A stretch of DNA of 64,000 nucleotides from an uncultured Bacteroidales bacterium (lineage in GTDB: Bacteria; Bacteroidota; Bacteroidia; Bacteroidales; WCHB1-69), in NCBI GenBank assembly GCA_905233625.1, contig CAJOFJ010000001.1, forward strand, positions 186,001 to 250,000. Direction: 5' to 3'. The translations under genes were made by a program, and so were the position numbers. The notes under the pieces were generated by a model. That model saw only the letters and a list, made by a program, of their open reading frames with translations, was not told the origin of the DNA and searched no databases. Positions 53,071 through 61,635 of this stretch are shown one piece after another. The stretch's first letter is position 1. Each line of letters opens with the position of its first letter.

Positions 53071-54570
53071 ATGGAACAATTCCTCTATCGTCACCGGACA
53101 ATAATTCTTGTGGGAATGCTGATAGTTTTCGGAGTTCTTTTCGGGCTTATTTCCATAGGCAACCATTTGCTCTTCAAAACTTACGGTCTTGACCTTGGTG
53201 TATATACACACGCCTCATACAACTACGCCCACCTGAGAGCTAACGACTGTACCTTTTTCCTTTGGGAACCCCAACCTTTGCTTTCCGACCACTTCGACCT
53301 GTATCTCATACTTTTCGCCCCTTTAACCTACATTTTCGGTCAATATACACTTTTAATAATCCAAATCATTTCCATATTGTTTGGAGCTTTAGGGGTTTAC
53401 AAACTGACACAACTCCATACCCAATCAACTCTTTTAACCCTCATTACCCCTTTATTGGTGCTTTTTTCTTTCGGAATATGGTCCGCCATTGGCTCCGACT
53501 ATCACTCCAATGTACCGTCGGCGATGCTACTACCATGGCTATTGTATTTCATCAAACGCGAGAAGCTCGGCCTGGCATCCCTCATGGTTTTTGCTATAAT
53601 AATAGCAAAAGAGACACAGTCTCTGTGGGTTATCTTTGTGTTATTAGGCCTACTTTGGGACTACCGCAAGGATACCAAAATCCGACGTTGGCTCTTATGG
53701 AATATGCTAGGGACCGTTGTCTATGCTTTTGTCGTCATAATCCTTATCATGCCTTCACTCCACGAAGGCGCCTCACCAGGATTCTGGCGTTACAGCTGGA
53801 TGGGAGAGAATTTCAAAGAAATGGCCATTTGGTTGATCACACATCCGTTACAGGCCCTTCAGAATCTGTTTGTGGATTTCATGTCCAATGCTGACCGTTC
53901 TATCCTTAAAAGAGAGTTTTATATTTGTGCGTTATGTTCAGGCATGTTCTTCGCCTTGTTAAAACCCAATTACTTGCTGATGATCATTCCGCCTCTTTTC
54001 CTGAAAATGTATGCCCAAGAGCCTGAAGCATTTTGGGGAATCAACTGTCATTACAACATAGAGATTTGTATGGTTCTATGCATAGCCAGTGTTGTGGTAT
54101 TGGCTAAAATACCAACGATGGAGGAAAATTTCAAAATTCAAAAAATACAGAGTTTGAAATTGCGTGTTTTTGTGCCTGTTTTGGCACTAATATTGACCGC
54201 AGGAACCTTATTCTACACCATCGACAAACCATACACCCAGATTCGGCGCGATTATGTCAATCTCTTTGATAAGAGACACTGGCATCAAAATGATTTCGAC
54301 CCTCAAGTGGCCCGTCGAATGCTCAAACAGATACCGCCAGATGTATCGGTATGCGCCGCTACCATGTTCACGCCACATTTGGCCACCAGAGAAGAATGCC
54401 ATATTTTCCCCATCAGTTTAGGCCACCACCCTGAGTATTTTTTGTTCCCCCTTGAACATTGGACATATTACGAAGGAGAAAAAGAAATGGTGGCGGAGTA
54501 TATCGCTGACACCACCCATTATGAATGTCTTGACGATGACGGTTTTTTGTTTCTACTGAAACGTCGTTAA
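53071..54570 (+). CDS. DUF2079 polytopic membrane protein
   Basis: A 499-residue inner membrane protein with about ten hydrophobic segments. It matches DUF2079, which resembles GT-C glycosyltransferases. Family features are YGLDLGVYTHASYNYAHLR near residue 37 and LLSDHFDLYLILFAPLTYIF near 71-90, then SDYHSNVPSAMLLPWLLYFI and ETQSLWVIFVLLG. The C-terminal part (about 415-499) is extracytoplasmic. A sugar donor or acceptor cannot be inferred. It stands alone between the tmRNA terminator and ung. Confidence 0.82.
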   Translation: MEQFLYRHRTIILVGMLIVFGVLFGLISIGNHLLFKTYGLDLGVYTHASYNYAHLRANDCTFFLWEPQPLLSDHFDLYLILFAPLTYIFGQYTLLIIQIISILFGALGVYKLTQLHTQSTLLTLITPLLVLFSFGIWSAIGSDYHSNVPSAMLLPWLLYFIKREKLGLASLMVFAIIIAKETQSLWVIFVLLGLLWDYRKDTKIRRWLLWNMLGTVVYAFVVIILIMPSLHEGASPGFWRYSWMGENFKEMAIWLITHPLQALQNLFVDFMSNADRSILKREFYICALCSGMFFALLKPNYLLMIIPPLFLKMYAQEPEAFWGINCHYNIEICMVLCIASVVVLAKIPTMEENFKIQKIQSLKLRVFVPVLALILTAGTLFYTIDKPYTQIRRDYVNLFDKRHWHQNDFDPQVARRMLKQIPPDVSVCAATMFTPHLATREECHIFPISLGHHPEYFLFPLEHWTYYEGEKEMVAEYIADTTHYECLDDDGFLFLLKRR

Positions 54571-54684
54571 TAAAGCATCCCTATAGCCTGCTGATAAACT
54601 TACATCACCAGCCCATTCTCAGGTTTGACGGACGCGATGAATCACGTTCCTACTAACACCTAACCACTAACACCTAACCACTAA

Positions 54685-55356
54685 TTACAATTGCCAGTTG
54701 ATTTCGCTTTTGCCGATTTGTCGCAGTAGTTCGTTAGTTTTGGAGAAGTGCTTGCAGCCGAAGAAGCCCCTGCTGGCGGATAAAGGCGAAGGATGAACAG
54801 TGGACAAAATATGGTGTTTGGACGTGTCGATAAGGGCCTCTTTCTGTTTGGCATAATTACCCCATAAAAGGAAGACCAAGCCCTCGCGCTGCTGCGACAG
54901 CTTGCTGATGGCCGCGTCGGTGAAGCGTTCCCAGCCATGGTTCTGGTGCGAACCTGCCGCATGGGCACGCACAGTCAATGTAGCGTTGAGCAGGAACACA
55001 CCCTGCGCAGTCCATTTCTCCAGATTTCCGCTTTTGGGCACCACAAAACCCACGTCATCATGCAACTCCTTGAAGATGTTAATCAACGATTTAGGGTGCG
55101 GAACCCCATCCTGCACCGAAAAACACAGACCATGCGCCTGGCCCGGCTCATGGTAAGGATCCTGACCTATCAGCACCACCTTCACCTTATCGAAAGGAGT
55201 TTTGTTGAAAGCGTTGAATATCATCGGTCCCGGAGGGTAAACAGTGTATTTTTGTTTCTCCTCAATCAAGAACTGCTTCAGCTCCGCGAAATACGGCTGC
55301 TGAAACTCGTCCCACAGGACTTTTTTCCAAGATTCTTCGATATTCGGTGTGATCAT
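54685..55356 (-). CDS. ung: Uracil-DNA glycosylase (family 1)
   Basis: Removes uracil from DNA to start base excision repair. The 223-residue protein has the water-activating loop GQDPYH (64-69, Asp66), HGLCFSV uracil pocket, LLNATLTVR and LLWGNYAK strands, and the DNA-intercalating loop HPSPLSASRGF with His188. The length is normal. Short repeats lie on both sides, and no promoter box is visible. Confidence 0.97.
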   Translation of the reverse strand: MITPNIEESWKKVLWDEFQQPYFAELKQFLIEEKQKYTVYPPGPMIFNAFNKTPFDKVKVVLIGQDPYHEPGQAHGLCFSVQDGVPHPKSLINIFKELHDDVGFVVPKSGNLEKWTAQGVFLLNATLTVRAHAAGSHQNHGWERFTDAAISKLSQQREGLVFLLWGNYAKQKEALIDTSKHHILSTVHPSPLSASRGFFGCKHFSKTNELLRQIGKSEINWQL

Positions 55357-55363
55357 GATTAGA

Positions 55364-55516
55364 GGTTAGGGATTAGAATTAGAATTAGAATTCAAAGTTC
55401 AAAATTCAAAGTTCAAGTGTTTAGTGTTTAGTGTTTAGTGTTTAATGTTTAATGTTTAGAGTTTATGAATTCTGAATTTTGAATTTTGAATTTTCAGTTT
55501 TCAGTTTTCAGTTTCC
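55364..55516. repeat. Longest array of short AT-rich repeats
   Basis: Blocks of GAATTAGAATTAG, TTCAAAGTTCAAAATTCAAAG, GTTTAGTGTTTAGTGTTTAG and TTTCAGTTTTCAGTTTTCAG fill the whole gap between ung and purH (each quoted block is a part of the array). No gene, promoter box or terminator is seen. Another short array (CACCTAACCACTAA units) is at 54645-54686. Confidence 0.7.
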
Positions 55517-55518
55517 CA

Positions 55519-57054
55519 TTAGTGTCTAAAGTGTCGTACTCCGGTGAAAATCATGGCGATGCCGAGCTCGTCGCAGGCTTTGATGGAGTCCTCGTCGCGG
55601 ACGGAACCTCCGGGCTGGATAATGGCGGTAACTCCATATTTGGCGGCCATGCGCACCACATCGTCGAAGGGGAAGAAGGCGTCACTGGCCAAGCAGATAT
55701 GGTCGGTATGACCAGCCTCCTTGGCCTGTTCGAGGGCAATATGGGCAGAGCCCACACGATTCATCTGACCTGCACCTACACCAATGGTCTTCATCTCCTT
55801 AGCTAAGAGTATCGCATTGGATTTCACGTGTTTGCACACTTTCATACCGAAGAGCAAATCTCGCATTTCATCTTCAGTAGGCTGTTTTTTGGTCACCACT
55901 TTTATCTCATAATCCTCAGCACCGGCACGGTCGATGCTCTGCATCAGCATACCTCCGGTCACGCTAATGAACATCTTCTCATCAGCTTTAGACTTATCCA
56001 AATCGAAGGTCATCAGGCGGATATTCTTCTTAGTGGTCAGCACCGCCAAAGCCTCTGGAGTGAAGGCGGGAGCCAGAATGATTTCCAGGAAAACCGGCTT
56101 CATGGCAATAGCCAAAGCTTCATCTACCGTCTGGTTGGTGGCCACAATACCACCGAAAATGGACACTGTGTCGGCCTCATAGCAACGGGTCCATGCTTCC
56201 ATGGCATCTTTGCCGATACCCACGCCGCAGGGATTTTTGTGTTTGACGGCCACCACTGTCGGCTCATCAAACTCGCGCAGGATTTGCAAGGTAGCGTCAG
56301 CATCCTGTATATTATTGTATGACAATTCTTTACCATGCAACTGGGTAGCCCAAGCCATGGAATAGCCCTGTTTCTTGCCAGCATAGAAAGCCGCTTTCTG
56401 GTGGGGATTTTCGCCATAACGCAGCGACTGCTTGCGGGTAAACGTCAACGTCATGTTTTCAGGATCTTCCTCCCCTACCCTGTCGGTCAGGTACTGGGCA
56501 ATCATGGCATCGTAGGCAGCGGTATGTCTGAACACCTTGGCGGCCAGGCGGGAGCGGGTTTCCAGCGAGGTGTCGCCATTGGCTTTGATTTCAGCAATCA
56601 CGGCATCATAATCGTTGGCATCGCACACCACGGTCACAAACTGATGGTTTTTGGCTGCGCTGCGCAGCATGCTGGGACCACCGATGTCGATATTCTCGAT
56701 AGCCTCTGCGAAGGTAACATTTTCTTTCTCAATGGTTTGCTTGAAAGGATAGAGGTTCACCACCACCATATCGATGTATTGGATGCCGTTCTGGCGCATT
56801 TCCTCCTGATGTTTGGGGTTGGTGCGCACCGACAGCAGTCCGCCGTGGACCATAGGGTGCAGGGTTTTCACGCGGCCATCCATAATTTCGGGGAAGCCGG
56901 TCACCTCGCTGATACCCATCACGGGCAGGCCAGCCTGTTCTATAGCTTTTTGGGTACCGCCGGTAGAGATAATTTCGTAACCATTTTCGATTAATGCCTG
57001 AACGAAGGGGATGAGATTTGTTTTGTCGCTCACGCTCACCAGTGCTCTTTTCAT
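55519..57054 (-). CDS. purH: Bifunctional AICAR formyltransferase/IMP cyclohydrolase
   Basis: PurH performs the last two steps of IMP synthesis. The 511-residue protein has the MGS-type IMP cyclohydrolase domain at the N-terminus ([35 protein letters not shown], about 1-190) and the formyltransferase domain with [13 protein letters not shown] (near 213), the catalytic Lys/His segment [12 protein letters not shown] (near 270) and [21 protein letters not shown] near 424-444. The length matches the family. A -7-like box precedes it. Confidence 0.97.
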   Translation of the reverse strand: MKRALVSVSDKTNLIPFVQALIENGYEIISTGGTQKAIEQAGLPVMGISEVTGFPEIMDGRVKTLHPMVHGGLLSVRTNPKHQEEMRQNGIQYIDMVVVNLYPFKQTIEKENVTFAEAIENIDIGGPSMLRSAAKNHQFVTVVCDANDYDAVIAEIKANGDTSLETRSRLAAKVFRHTAAYDAMIAQYLTDRVGEEDPENMTLTFTRKQSLRYGENPHQKAAFYAGKKQGYSMAWATQLHGKELSYNNIQDADATLQILREFDEPTVVAVKHKNPCGVGIGKDAMEAWTRCYEADTVSIFGGIVATNQTVDEALAIAMKPVFLEIILAPAFTPEALAVLTTKKNIRLMTFDLDKSKADEKMFISVTGGMLMQSIDRAGAEDYEIKVVTKKQPTEDEMRDLLFGMKVCKHVKSNAILLAKEMKTIGVGAGQMNRVGSAHIALEQAKEAGHTDHICLASDAFFPFDDVVRMAAKYGVTAIIQPGGSVRDEDSIKACDELGIAMIFTGVRHFRH

Positions 57055-57087
57055 AGTGTTATTGTGTTTATTACAAATTGCAAACTA

Positions 57088-57095
57088 CAAAAGTA
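57088..57095 (-). promoter_or_regulatory. -7-like promoter box of purH
   Basis: The minus strand reads TACTTTTG(T), one base off the consensus, 33 bases before the ATG at 57054. Confidence 0.5.
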
Positions 57096-57138
57096 CGATT
57101 TTTTTTTGAGATAGAGGAGATGTTGGGGATTTTTTATA

Positions 57139-57310
57139 CTTTTCCCTTCTATATAACAAGAACATTTTTTGTTCTGTTATTTCACATGTCCGTTTGAATA
57201 TTTCAATGAAAACTTGATCGAAAAGTCACCAAAAGATCAAGCCGACGGTAAGTGCAGCCGCACGAGCCCGCTCCCCCCAACCGTCGGCATGGCCTTCGCA
57301 CGCAGCATCA
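57139..57310 (+). repeat. Dispersed repeat, copy C (left arm of ORF6N island)
   Basis: It starts CTTTTCCCTTCTATATAAC, contains a hairpin AGAACA-TTTTT-TGTTCT, runs through CAAAAGATCAAGCCGACGG and CCCCCAACCGTCGGC, and ends GCACGCAGCATCA. The first 80 bases are nearly identical to the reverse complement of copy E (58283-58453); the inner 90 bases match copies A and B. A further exact 24-base fragment of the body recurs at 57423-57446. Confidence 0.85.
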
Positions 57311-57335
57311 TAGCTTGGCTTTACGGGAACGCACA

Positions 57336-57377
57336 ATTCCCCTTCTGTTAGAAGGGGTGCCCGTAGGGCGGGGTAGT
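57336..57377 (+). repeat. CCCCTTCT-type repeat, short copy
   Basis: ATTCCCCTTCTGTTAGAAGG continues into GGTGCCCGTAGGGCGGGGTAGT. The CCCCTTCT/AGAAGGGG arms form a hairpin. The rest of the 57055-57682 gap contains a fragment of the dispersed repeat (57423-57446) and AT-rich sequence, but no gene. Confidence 0.65.
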
Positions 57378-57643
57378 GAAATTATATAGAGGCCATCCAC
57401 TAACATCGCTTCCGCATCGCATGTCGGCATGGCCTTCGCACGCAGCTTTATGGCATAAATTTTCCAAAATTTCAGTCCCTCTCTACCCTACTTCAACCTG
57501 GATCACAAAAAATTTATAACATCTTTTTTGCAAGTTTTCACTCACTTTCATCTACTTCCTGACCCAAAAGTGTAATTTATTAAATTATTGATTTTAAGCA
57601 AATTAACTGTTATTTTACCATTGAATTTTCAGTTCAAATGTTA

Positions 57644-57652
57644 TAACTTTGC
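57644..57652 (+). promoter_or_regulatory. -7 promoter box of the ORF6N gene
   Basis: TAACTTTGC, 30 bases before the ATG at 57683. The gene therefore has its own promoter within the repeat-bracketed island. Confidence 0.6.
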
Positions 57653-57682
57653 AGGCAGTACAAACCTTAAATTTTAAATGTA

Positions 57683-58285
57683 ATGGAAAACAATTTACTT
57701 CCCGAAGTGGAAAAGAAAATCATCACCCTGCGAAATCAGCAGGTGATATTGGATTCAGACGTGGCTGATTTGTATGGTGTGGAAACCAAAGAAATCAATC
57801 AAGCAGTAAAAAACAATCCCGAGAAATTCCCCAAAGGATACATTTTTCAACTTGAAAATCAAGAATTTAGAAATTTGCGGTCAAAAAATTTGACCACAAA
57901 ATTTTCAAAAACACGACAACTTCCCAAAGCCTTCACCGAAAAAGGGCTTTATATGCTAGCCACTATCTTGAAGAGTCCTAAAGCGGTGGAAACAACCATC
58001 GCTATAGTGGAGGCATACGCCAAATTGAAGGAACTTTCACGGGTGATTGTGGAAGTTCCACAGAAAGAGGAAGACAGCATGGAACAAAAGGTTCTCTTAC
58101 ATCGCGGCGGGCAATTGGTGGAGGACATCATAAACGACATACTTCCAAAACAAAGTAGCGAAACCTCCTTCGAACTGAACCTCGCCATGTTCAAGTTCAA
58201 ACATTCAGTAAAACGGGAGAACGATGACGAAGTTCAGAAATTAAATGAAGAGGTAGCGGAGCTTAAGAAAAGAATCACCCCCTGA
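57683..58285 (+). CDS. ORF6N domain DNA-binding protein
   Basis: A 200-residue protein with an N-terminal ORF6N domain (about 8-95), a fold found in phage and mobile-element proteins and thought to bind DNA. Family features are KKIITLRNQQVILDSDVADLYGVETKEINQAV (residues 11-42, quoted only as a family landmark in part: LRNQQVILD and DLYGVETK), FPKGYIFQL and LPKAFTEKGLYMLATILKS (78-96). The C-terminal half is helical and ends in a short coiled coil (EVQKLNEEVAELKKR). The TGA stop lies in the first bases of inverted repeat copy E. A decayed second copy follows at 58463. Function in the host is unknown. Confidence 0.85.
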   Translation: MENNLLPEVEKKIITLRNQQVILDSDVADLYGVETKEINQAVKNNPEKFPKGYIFQLENQEFRNLRSKNLTTKFSKTRQLPKAFTEKGLYMLATILKSPKAVETTIAIVEAYAKLKELSRVIVEVPQKEEDSMEQKVLLHRGGQLVEDIINDILPKQSSETSFELNLAMFKFKHSVKRENDDEVQKLNEEVAELKKRITP

Positions 58286-58453
58286 CGCTGCGTGGGTAGG
58301 CAAGGCCGATTGGCGAGGGGGACGGGCCTGTGAGGCTGCATTCCAATCGGCTTGATCTTTTGGTTCCTTTTCCATCAAGTTTTCATTGAAATATTCAAAC
58401 GGACATGTGAAATAACAGAACAAAAAATGTTCTTGTTATATAGAAGGGAAAAG
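58283..58453 (-). repeat. Dispersed repeat, copy E (right arm of ORF6N island)
   Basis: The reverse complement of copy C. Its TGACGCTGCG end supplies the stop codon of the ORF6N gene, and the outer end (GGGAAAAG) is at 58446-58453. The AAC/GTT hairpin segment is present as in copy C. The inner body has diverged from C more than the outer 80 bases. Confidence 0.85.
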
Positions 58454-58462
58454 GAACAGGAA

Positions 58463-58592
58463 CCTGATGTGGAAAAGAAAATCATCACCCTGCGGAATCA
58501 GCAGGTGATTCTGGATTCAGACATAGCAGAACTGTATGCTGTGATATGCTGGCCACTATTTTGAAAAAGTCCTAACGCAGTGGAGACCACTT
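58463..58592 (+). pseudogene. ORF6N gene remnant with internal deletion
   Basis: Bases 58463-58535 match codons about 7-33 of the ORF6N gene at 57683 (GTGGAAAAGAAAATCATC, then ATCAGCAGGTGATT). The sequence then jumps directly to the region equivalent to 57951 (ATATGCTGGCCACTATT). The 169 bases between are missing, which breaks the frame, and one base is inserted in the AAAAAG run further on. Homology fades near 58592. This is a decayed second copy placed just outside repeat copy E. Confidence 0.85.
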
Positions 58593-58601
58593 TTCAATAA
58601 A

Positions 58602-58624
58602 AAAGGCAGGTTTCCCTGCCTTTG
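58602..58624 (-). terminator. Hairpin terminator after korB
   Basis: AAAGGCAGG-TTTC-CCTGCCTTT is a perfect stem. On the minus strand it is followed by a T-rich run (TTTTATTG), so it probably ends the korA-korB transcript; it may also act on the plus strand (TTTGTCTTTT). Confidence 0.8.
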
Positions 58625-58685
58625 TCTTTTACATAATCCCTTTGAGCGAAATCCACCCTATGGGAATAAGAAAGTTGATAAACAA

Positions 58686-59720
58686 CTACTCCACCTCCCA
58701 GGTGTCGCCGCTGTTCAAAAGGTCATCCATGCATTTGTATTTGCCAATGGCCATTTGTTCTTCCATCTGGTCTTCGTAAAGCTGGGTGTAAGAGGTCTTC
58801 TTCACGTTGCGGATTACACCGAGAGCTACGGGCAGGTCACCGCTCATGCGGGCCAGCATCATGTGGATACCGGTATCCTCAGTGTCTTCATGATGGATCA
58901 TAATATCATCGATAGTGATGCCGTTTTCGCCAATGGTAACGGCTTCCAGGCAACGTCCGTTGAAACGCAGACCCTTGTTCTTCTCCTTGCCGAAAATCAT
59001 GGGTTTGCCGTCCTCAAGAATGATGGTACGGTCGTCGCGTACAGCACGGTCGGTGATAGCGGCGTGAGCCTTATCGTTGAAGATCATGCAGTTCTGCAAT
59101 ACTTCTACCACGCTGGTGCCGTCGTGCTTGGCAGCACGGGTCATGATGTCGGTGGTCAACGGCGGCAGGCAGTCCAATGCGCGTGCATAGAAGGTGCCCT
59201 GTGCGCCCATCACCAACTCACCCGGATTGAAGGGATAGTCAATGGTACCATAAGGAGAGGTCTTGGTCACCTGACCAAACTTCGTGGTGGGGCTGTATTG
59301 ACCCTTGGTCAAACCATAGATCTCGTTATTGAAGATAGTGATGTTCAAGTCCTGGTTACGACGTACCGCATGAATCAGGTGGTTGCCACCGATAGCCATG
59401 GAGTCGCCGTCGCCCATGCTCACCCACACGGAGAGAGCCGGATTGGCCAGTTTCACGCCCGTGGCGATAGCGCAAGCACGGCCGTGGATGCTGTGAAAAC
59501 CATAGGTATCCACATAGTAAGGAATACATGATGAGCATCCGATACCGGACACCATGCAGATGTTTTCCTTCTTGTGGTTGGTTTTCGGGAAAGTGTTCAA
59601 CAATGCGGCGAGAATGGCGTGGTCACCGCAACCGGGACACCATTTCACCATTTGGTCGCTGGTAAAGTCAGCTTTTGTATATTCGCGATCCGCTTTCGGA
59701 ACAAAATGTTTTTCTGCCAT
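58686..59720 (-). CDS. korB: 2-oxoacid:ferredoxin oxidoreductase, beta subunit
   Basis: The thiamine-diphosphate-binding beta subunit of a 2-oxoglutarate-type ferredoxin oxidoreductase, 344 residues. Features are KWCPGCGDH with Cys28 and Cys31 and further Cys in SGIGCSSCIPYY (iron-sulfur ligands or disulfide region), the TPP motif MGDGDSMAIGG (102-112) and NNEIYGLTKGQYSPTT. It converts 2-oxoglutarate (or a related oxoacid) to the acyl-CoA while reducing ferredoxin, working with the KorA partner encoded 34 bases upstream. Separate ferredoxin-like subunits are not seen. Confidence 0.93.
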   Translation of the reverse strand: MAEKHFVPKADREYTKADFTSDQMVKWCPGCGDHAILAALLNTFPKTNHKKENICMVSGIGCSSCIPYYVDTYGFHSIHGRACAIATGVKLANPALSVWVSMGDGDSMAIGGNHLIHAVRRNQDLNITIFNNEIYGLTKGQYSPTTKFGQVTKTSPYGTIDYPFNPGELVMGAQGTFYARALDCLPPLTTDIMTRAAKHDGTSVVEVLQNCMIFNDKAHAAITDRAVRDDRTIILEDGKPMIFGKEKNKGLRFNGRCLEAVTIGENGITIDDIMIHHEDTEDTGIHMMLARMSGDLPVALGVIRNVKKTSYTQLYEDQMEEQMAIGKYKCMDDLLNSGDTWEVE

Positions 59721-59754
59721 AATGATCTGTAATTAAATAGTTCTTTTTTTTGAA

Positions 59755-61577
59755 TTATTTGGCAAGCAGTCTTTCGAATTCTGCCTTCAGCTCGCCCACC
59801 TCGAACGGGAGACCCATAATCTTGTTGTATTGGGTCATCGGGCATTCGGGGAACTGGGTGCGGAGGTATCCGGCAAACTGTCCATTGTTAAGTTCGCAAA
59901 CGACAATCTTCTTGTATTTTCTGAGGATGTCGCCAGTATTCTTCGGAAGCGGGCAAATATAGTTGAAGTGGGTATAGGCCACTTTCTTGCCTTCTTTGTT
60001 CATCTCTTCCACTGCGAGAGTGAGCGCGCCTGAGGTGCCGCCCCAACCCACAACGAGGAGTTCGGCATCTGGATCGCCGATCACTTCCTGGTCGGGGATG
60101 TAGTTGGCCACGCGGTTCACCTTCTCCTGACGGTTAGCTACCATCAGAGCGTGGTTTTCGGGATCGGTGCTGAGAGGTCCGTCAGGACATTTCTCCAAGC
60201 CGCCCACACGGTGACGAAGGCCTTCCATGCCTGGCAATGCCCATTCGCGTGCGAAAGTCACGGGATCGCGACGGAAAGGTCTGTAGTTGGGATCGTTAGG
60301 TGTTGCCAAACGCGGTTTGATTTCCGGCATGTCGGCCATCTTGGGGATGCGGAACAGCTGTGAGCCGTTGCCAAGGTAACCGTCGGTAAGGAGGATGACG
60401 GGGGTCATGTGCTCCAAAGCAACTTTAGCGGCGTTGAAAGCCCAATAGAAGCAGTTGGCGCTGGAAGAAGCAGCCATCACCACTACGGGGGCTTCACCGT
60501 TACGGCCATACAGAGCCTGGTTCAGGTCGCTCTGCTCGGTCTTGGTGGGCAGACCTGTGGAAGGACCGCCACGTTGAACGTCAACGACGACGAGCGGAAG
60601 TTCCACCATCACAGCCAAACCGAGAGCTTCGCTCTTGAGAGAAAGACCGGGACCAGAGGTAGAGGTACAAGCCAATGCGCCAGCGTAGGAAGCACCAATT
60701 GCGGAGCAGATACCGGCGATTTCGTCTTCAGCCTGGAAGACGCGTGCACCCAAGGATTTATGTTTAGCCAATTCCACCATCACATCCGTAGCGGGGGTGA
60801 TAGGATAAGAACCTAAGAACAGTCTGCGACCGGATTTCTCGGATGCCGCCAAAAGACCCCAAGCGGTGGCTACATTACCGGTGATATTGCGGTAACGGCC
60901 CTTTTCCATCTTATCGGCTTGTGCAATCTCGAAAATATGGGAGTGCATCACTTCCAACTTGTCGGCATATTCGTAGCCTTCCGTCAAAACGGCCTTGTTC
61001 AAAGCGACCACATCGGGTTTCTTGGCGAACTTGCGTTCAAGGTAAGCGAATGTCTGGTCGAGTTTCTTATGAGTAGCGTAAAAAATGATACCCAGCGCGA
61101 ACATGTTGCGGCAGCGGTCGGCAGTCTTCTTGTCGGCACCCTGCTCATTACCGATACGCTGAGTGAACGAAGTAACCGGAGCCTTGATGATGGTATAGGC
61201 GCGTTCCATCTCATCGGTGAAGGGGTGGTTATTCTCGTTATAGCCTGCTTTTTCAAGCGCCTCATCGGTGAAAGTATCAATATCCACGATGACGGTGGCA
61301 CCTTTTTTGGCCCACTTGAGATTTGATTTGAGAGAAGCCGGATTCATAGCGACCAGGATGTCGCATTTGTCGCCGGAACTATAGATGTGGTTACCCACAT
61401 GCACCTGATAGCCAGACACACCAGCGATGGTATTGTGAGGGGCGCGGATTTCGGCTGGATAGTCGGGGAAGGTGGCGATGTCATTGCCAGTGAGGGCAGA
61501 AGCTGCATACCGTCGCCAGAGTCACCCGCAAAACGAACGACTATGTCGTCAATTTTTGTGATTTTCTCTGTTGCCAT
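59755..61577 (-). pseudogene. korA: 2-oxoacid:ferredoxin oxidoreductase, gamma-alpha subunit, frameshifted
   Basis: The gene starts normally at the ATG at 61577 (ATEKITKIDDIVVRFAGDSGDGMQL), but at about 61500 the frame breaks: the residues expected next in the family (roughly TGxQFTNT) are missing and the following SALTGNDIATFPDYPAEIR is in another frame. From there to the end at 59755 the protein is intact: gamma domain, then YPITPATDVMVEL, AEDEIAGICSAIGAS and STSGPGLSLKSEALGLA of the alpha domain, about 580 residues in all. A deletion of about 25-28 bases explains it. Either this copy is inactive, translation restarts internally, or the assembly is wrong. korB 34 bases downstream is intact. 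Confidence 0.85.
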
Positions 61578-61635
61578 AAAAGTTGTAGTTTTTTGATATT
61601 ATTAATTTAGGTAAATAGATTATGTTTTTCCAACA

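Noticed and set aside
57169..57351. Two similar short open frames in repeat copies C and E (both beginning MFCYFTC)
   Set aside because: They look conserved only because the repeats are copies of each other; the translated similarity ends with the repeat body and there is no promoter or start signal.
57139..58600. Interpretation of the ORF6N gene as part of a prophage
   Set aside because: No integrase, capsid, terminase or lysis gene is nearby; ORF6N genes also occur alone in Bacteroidota.
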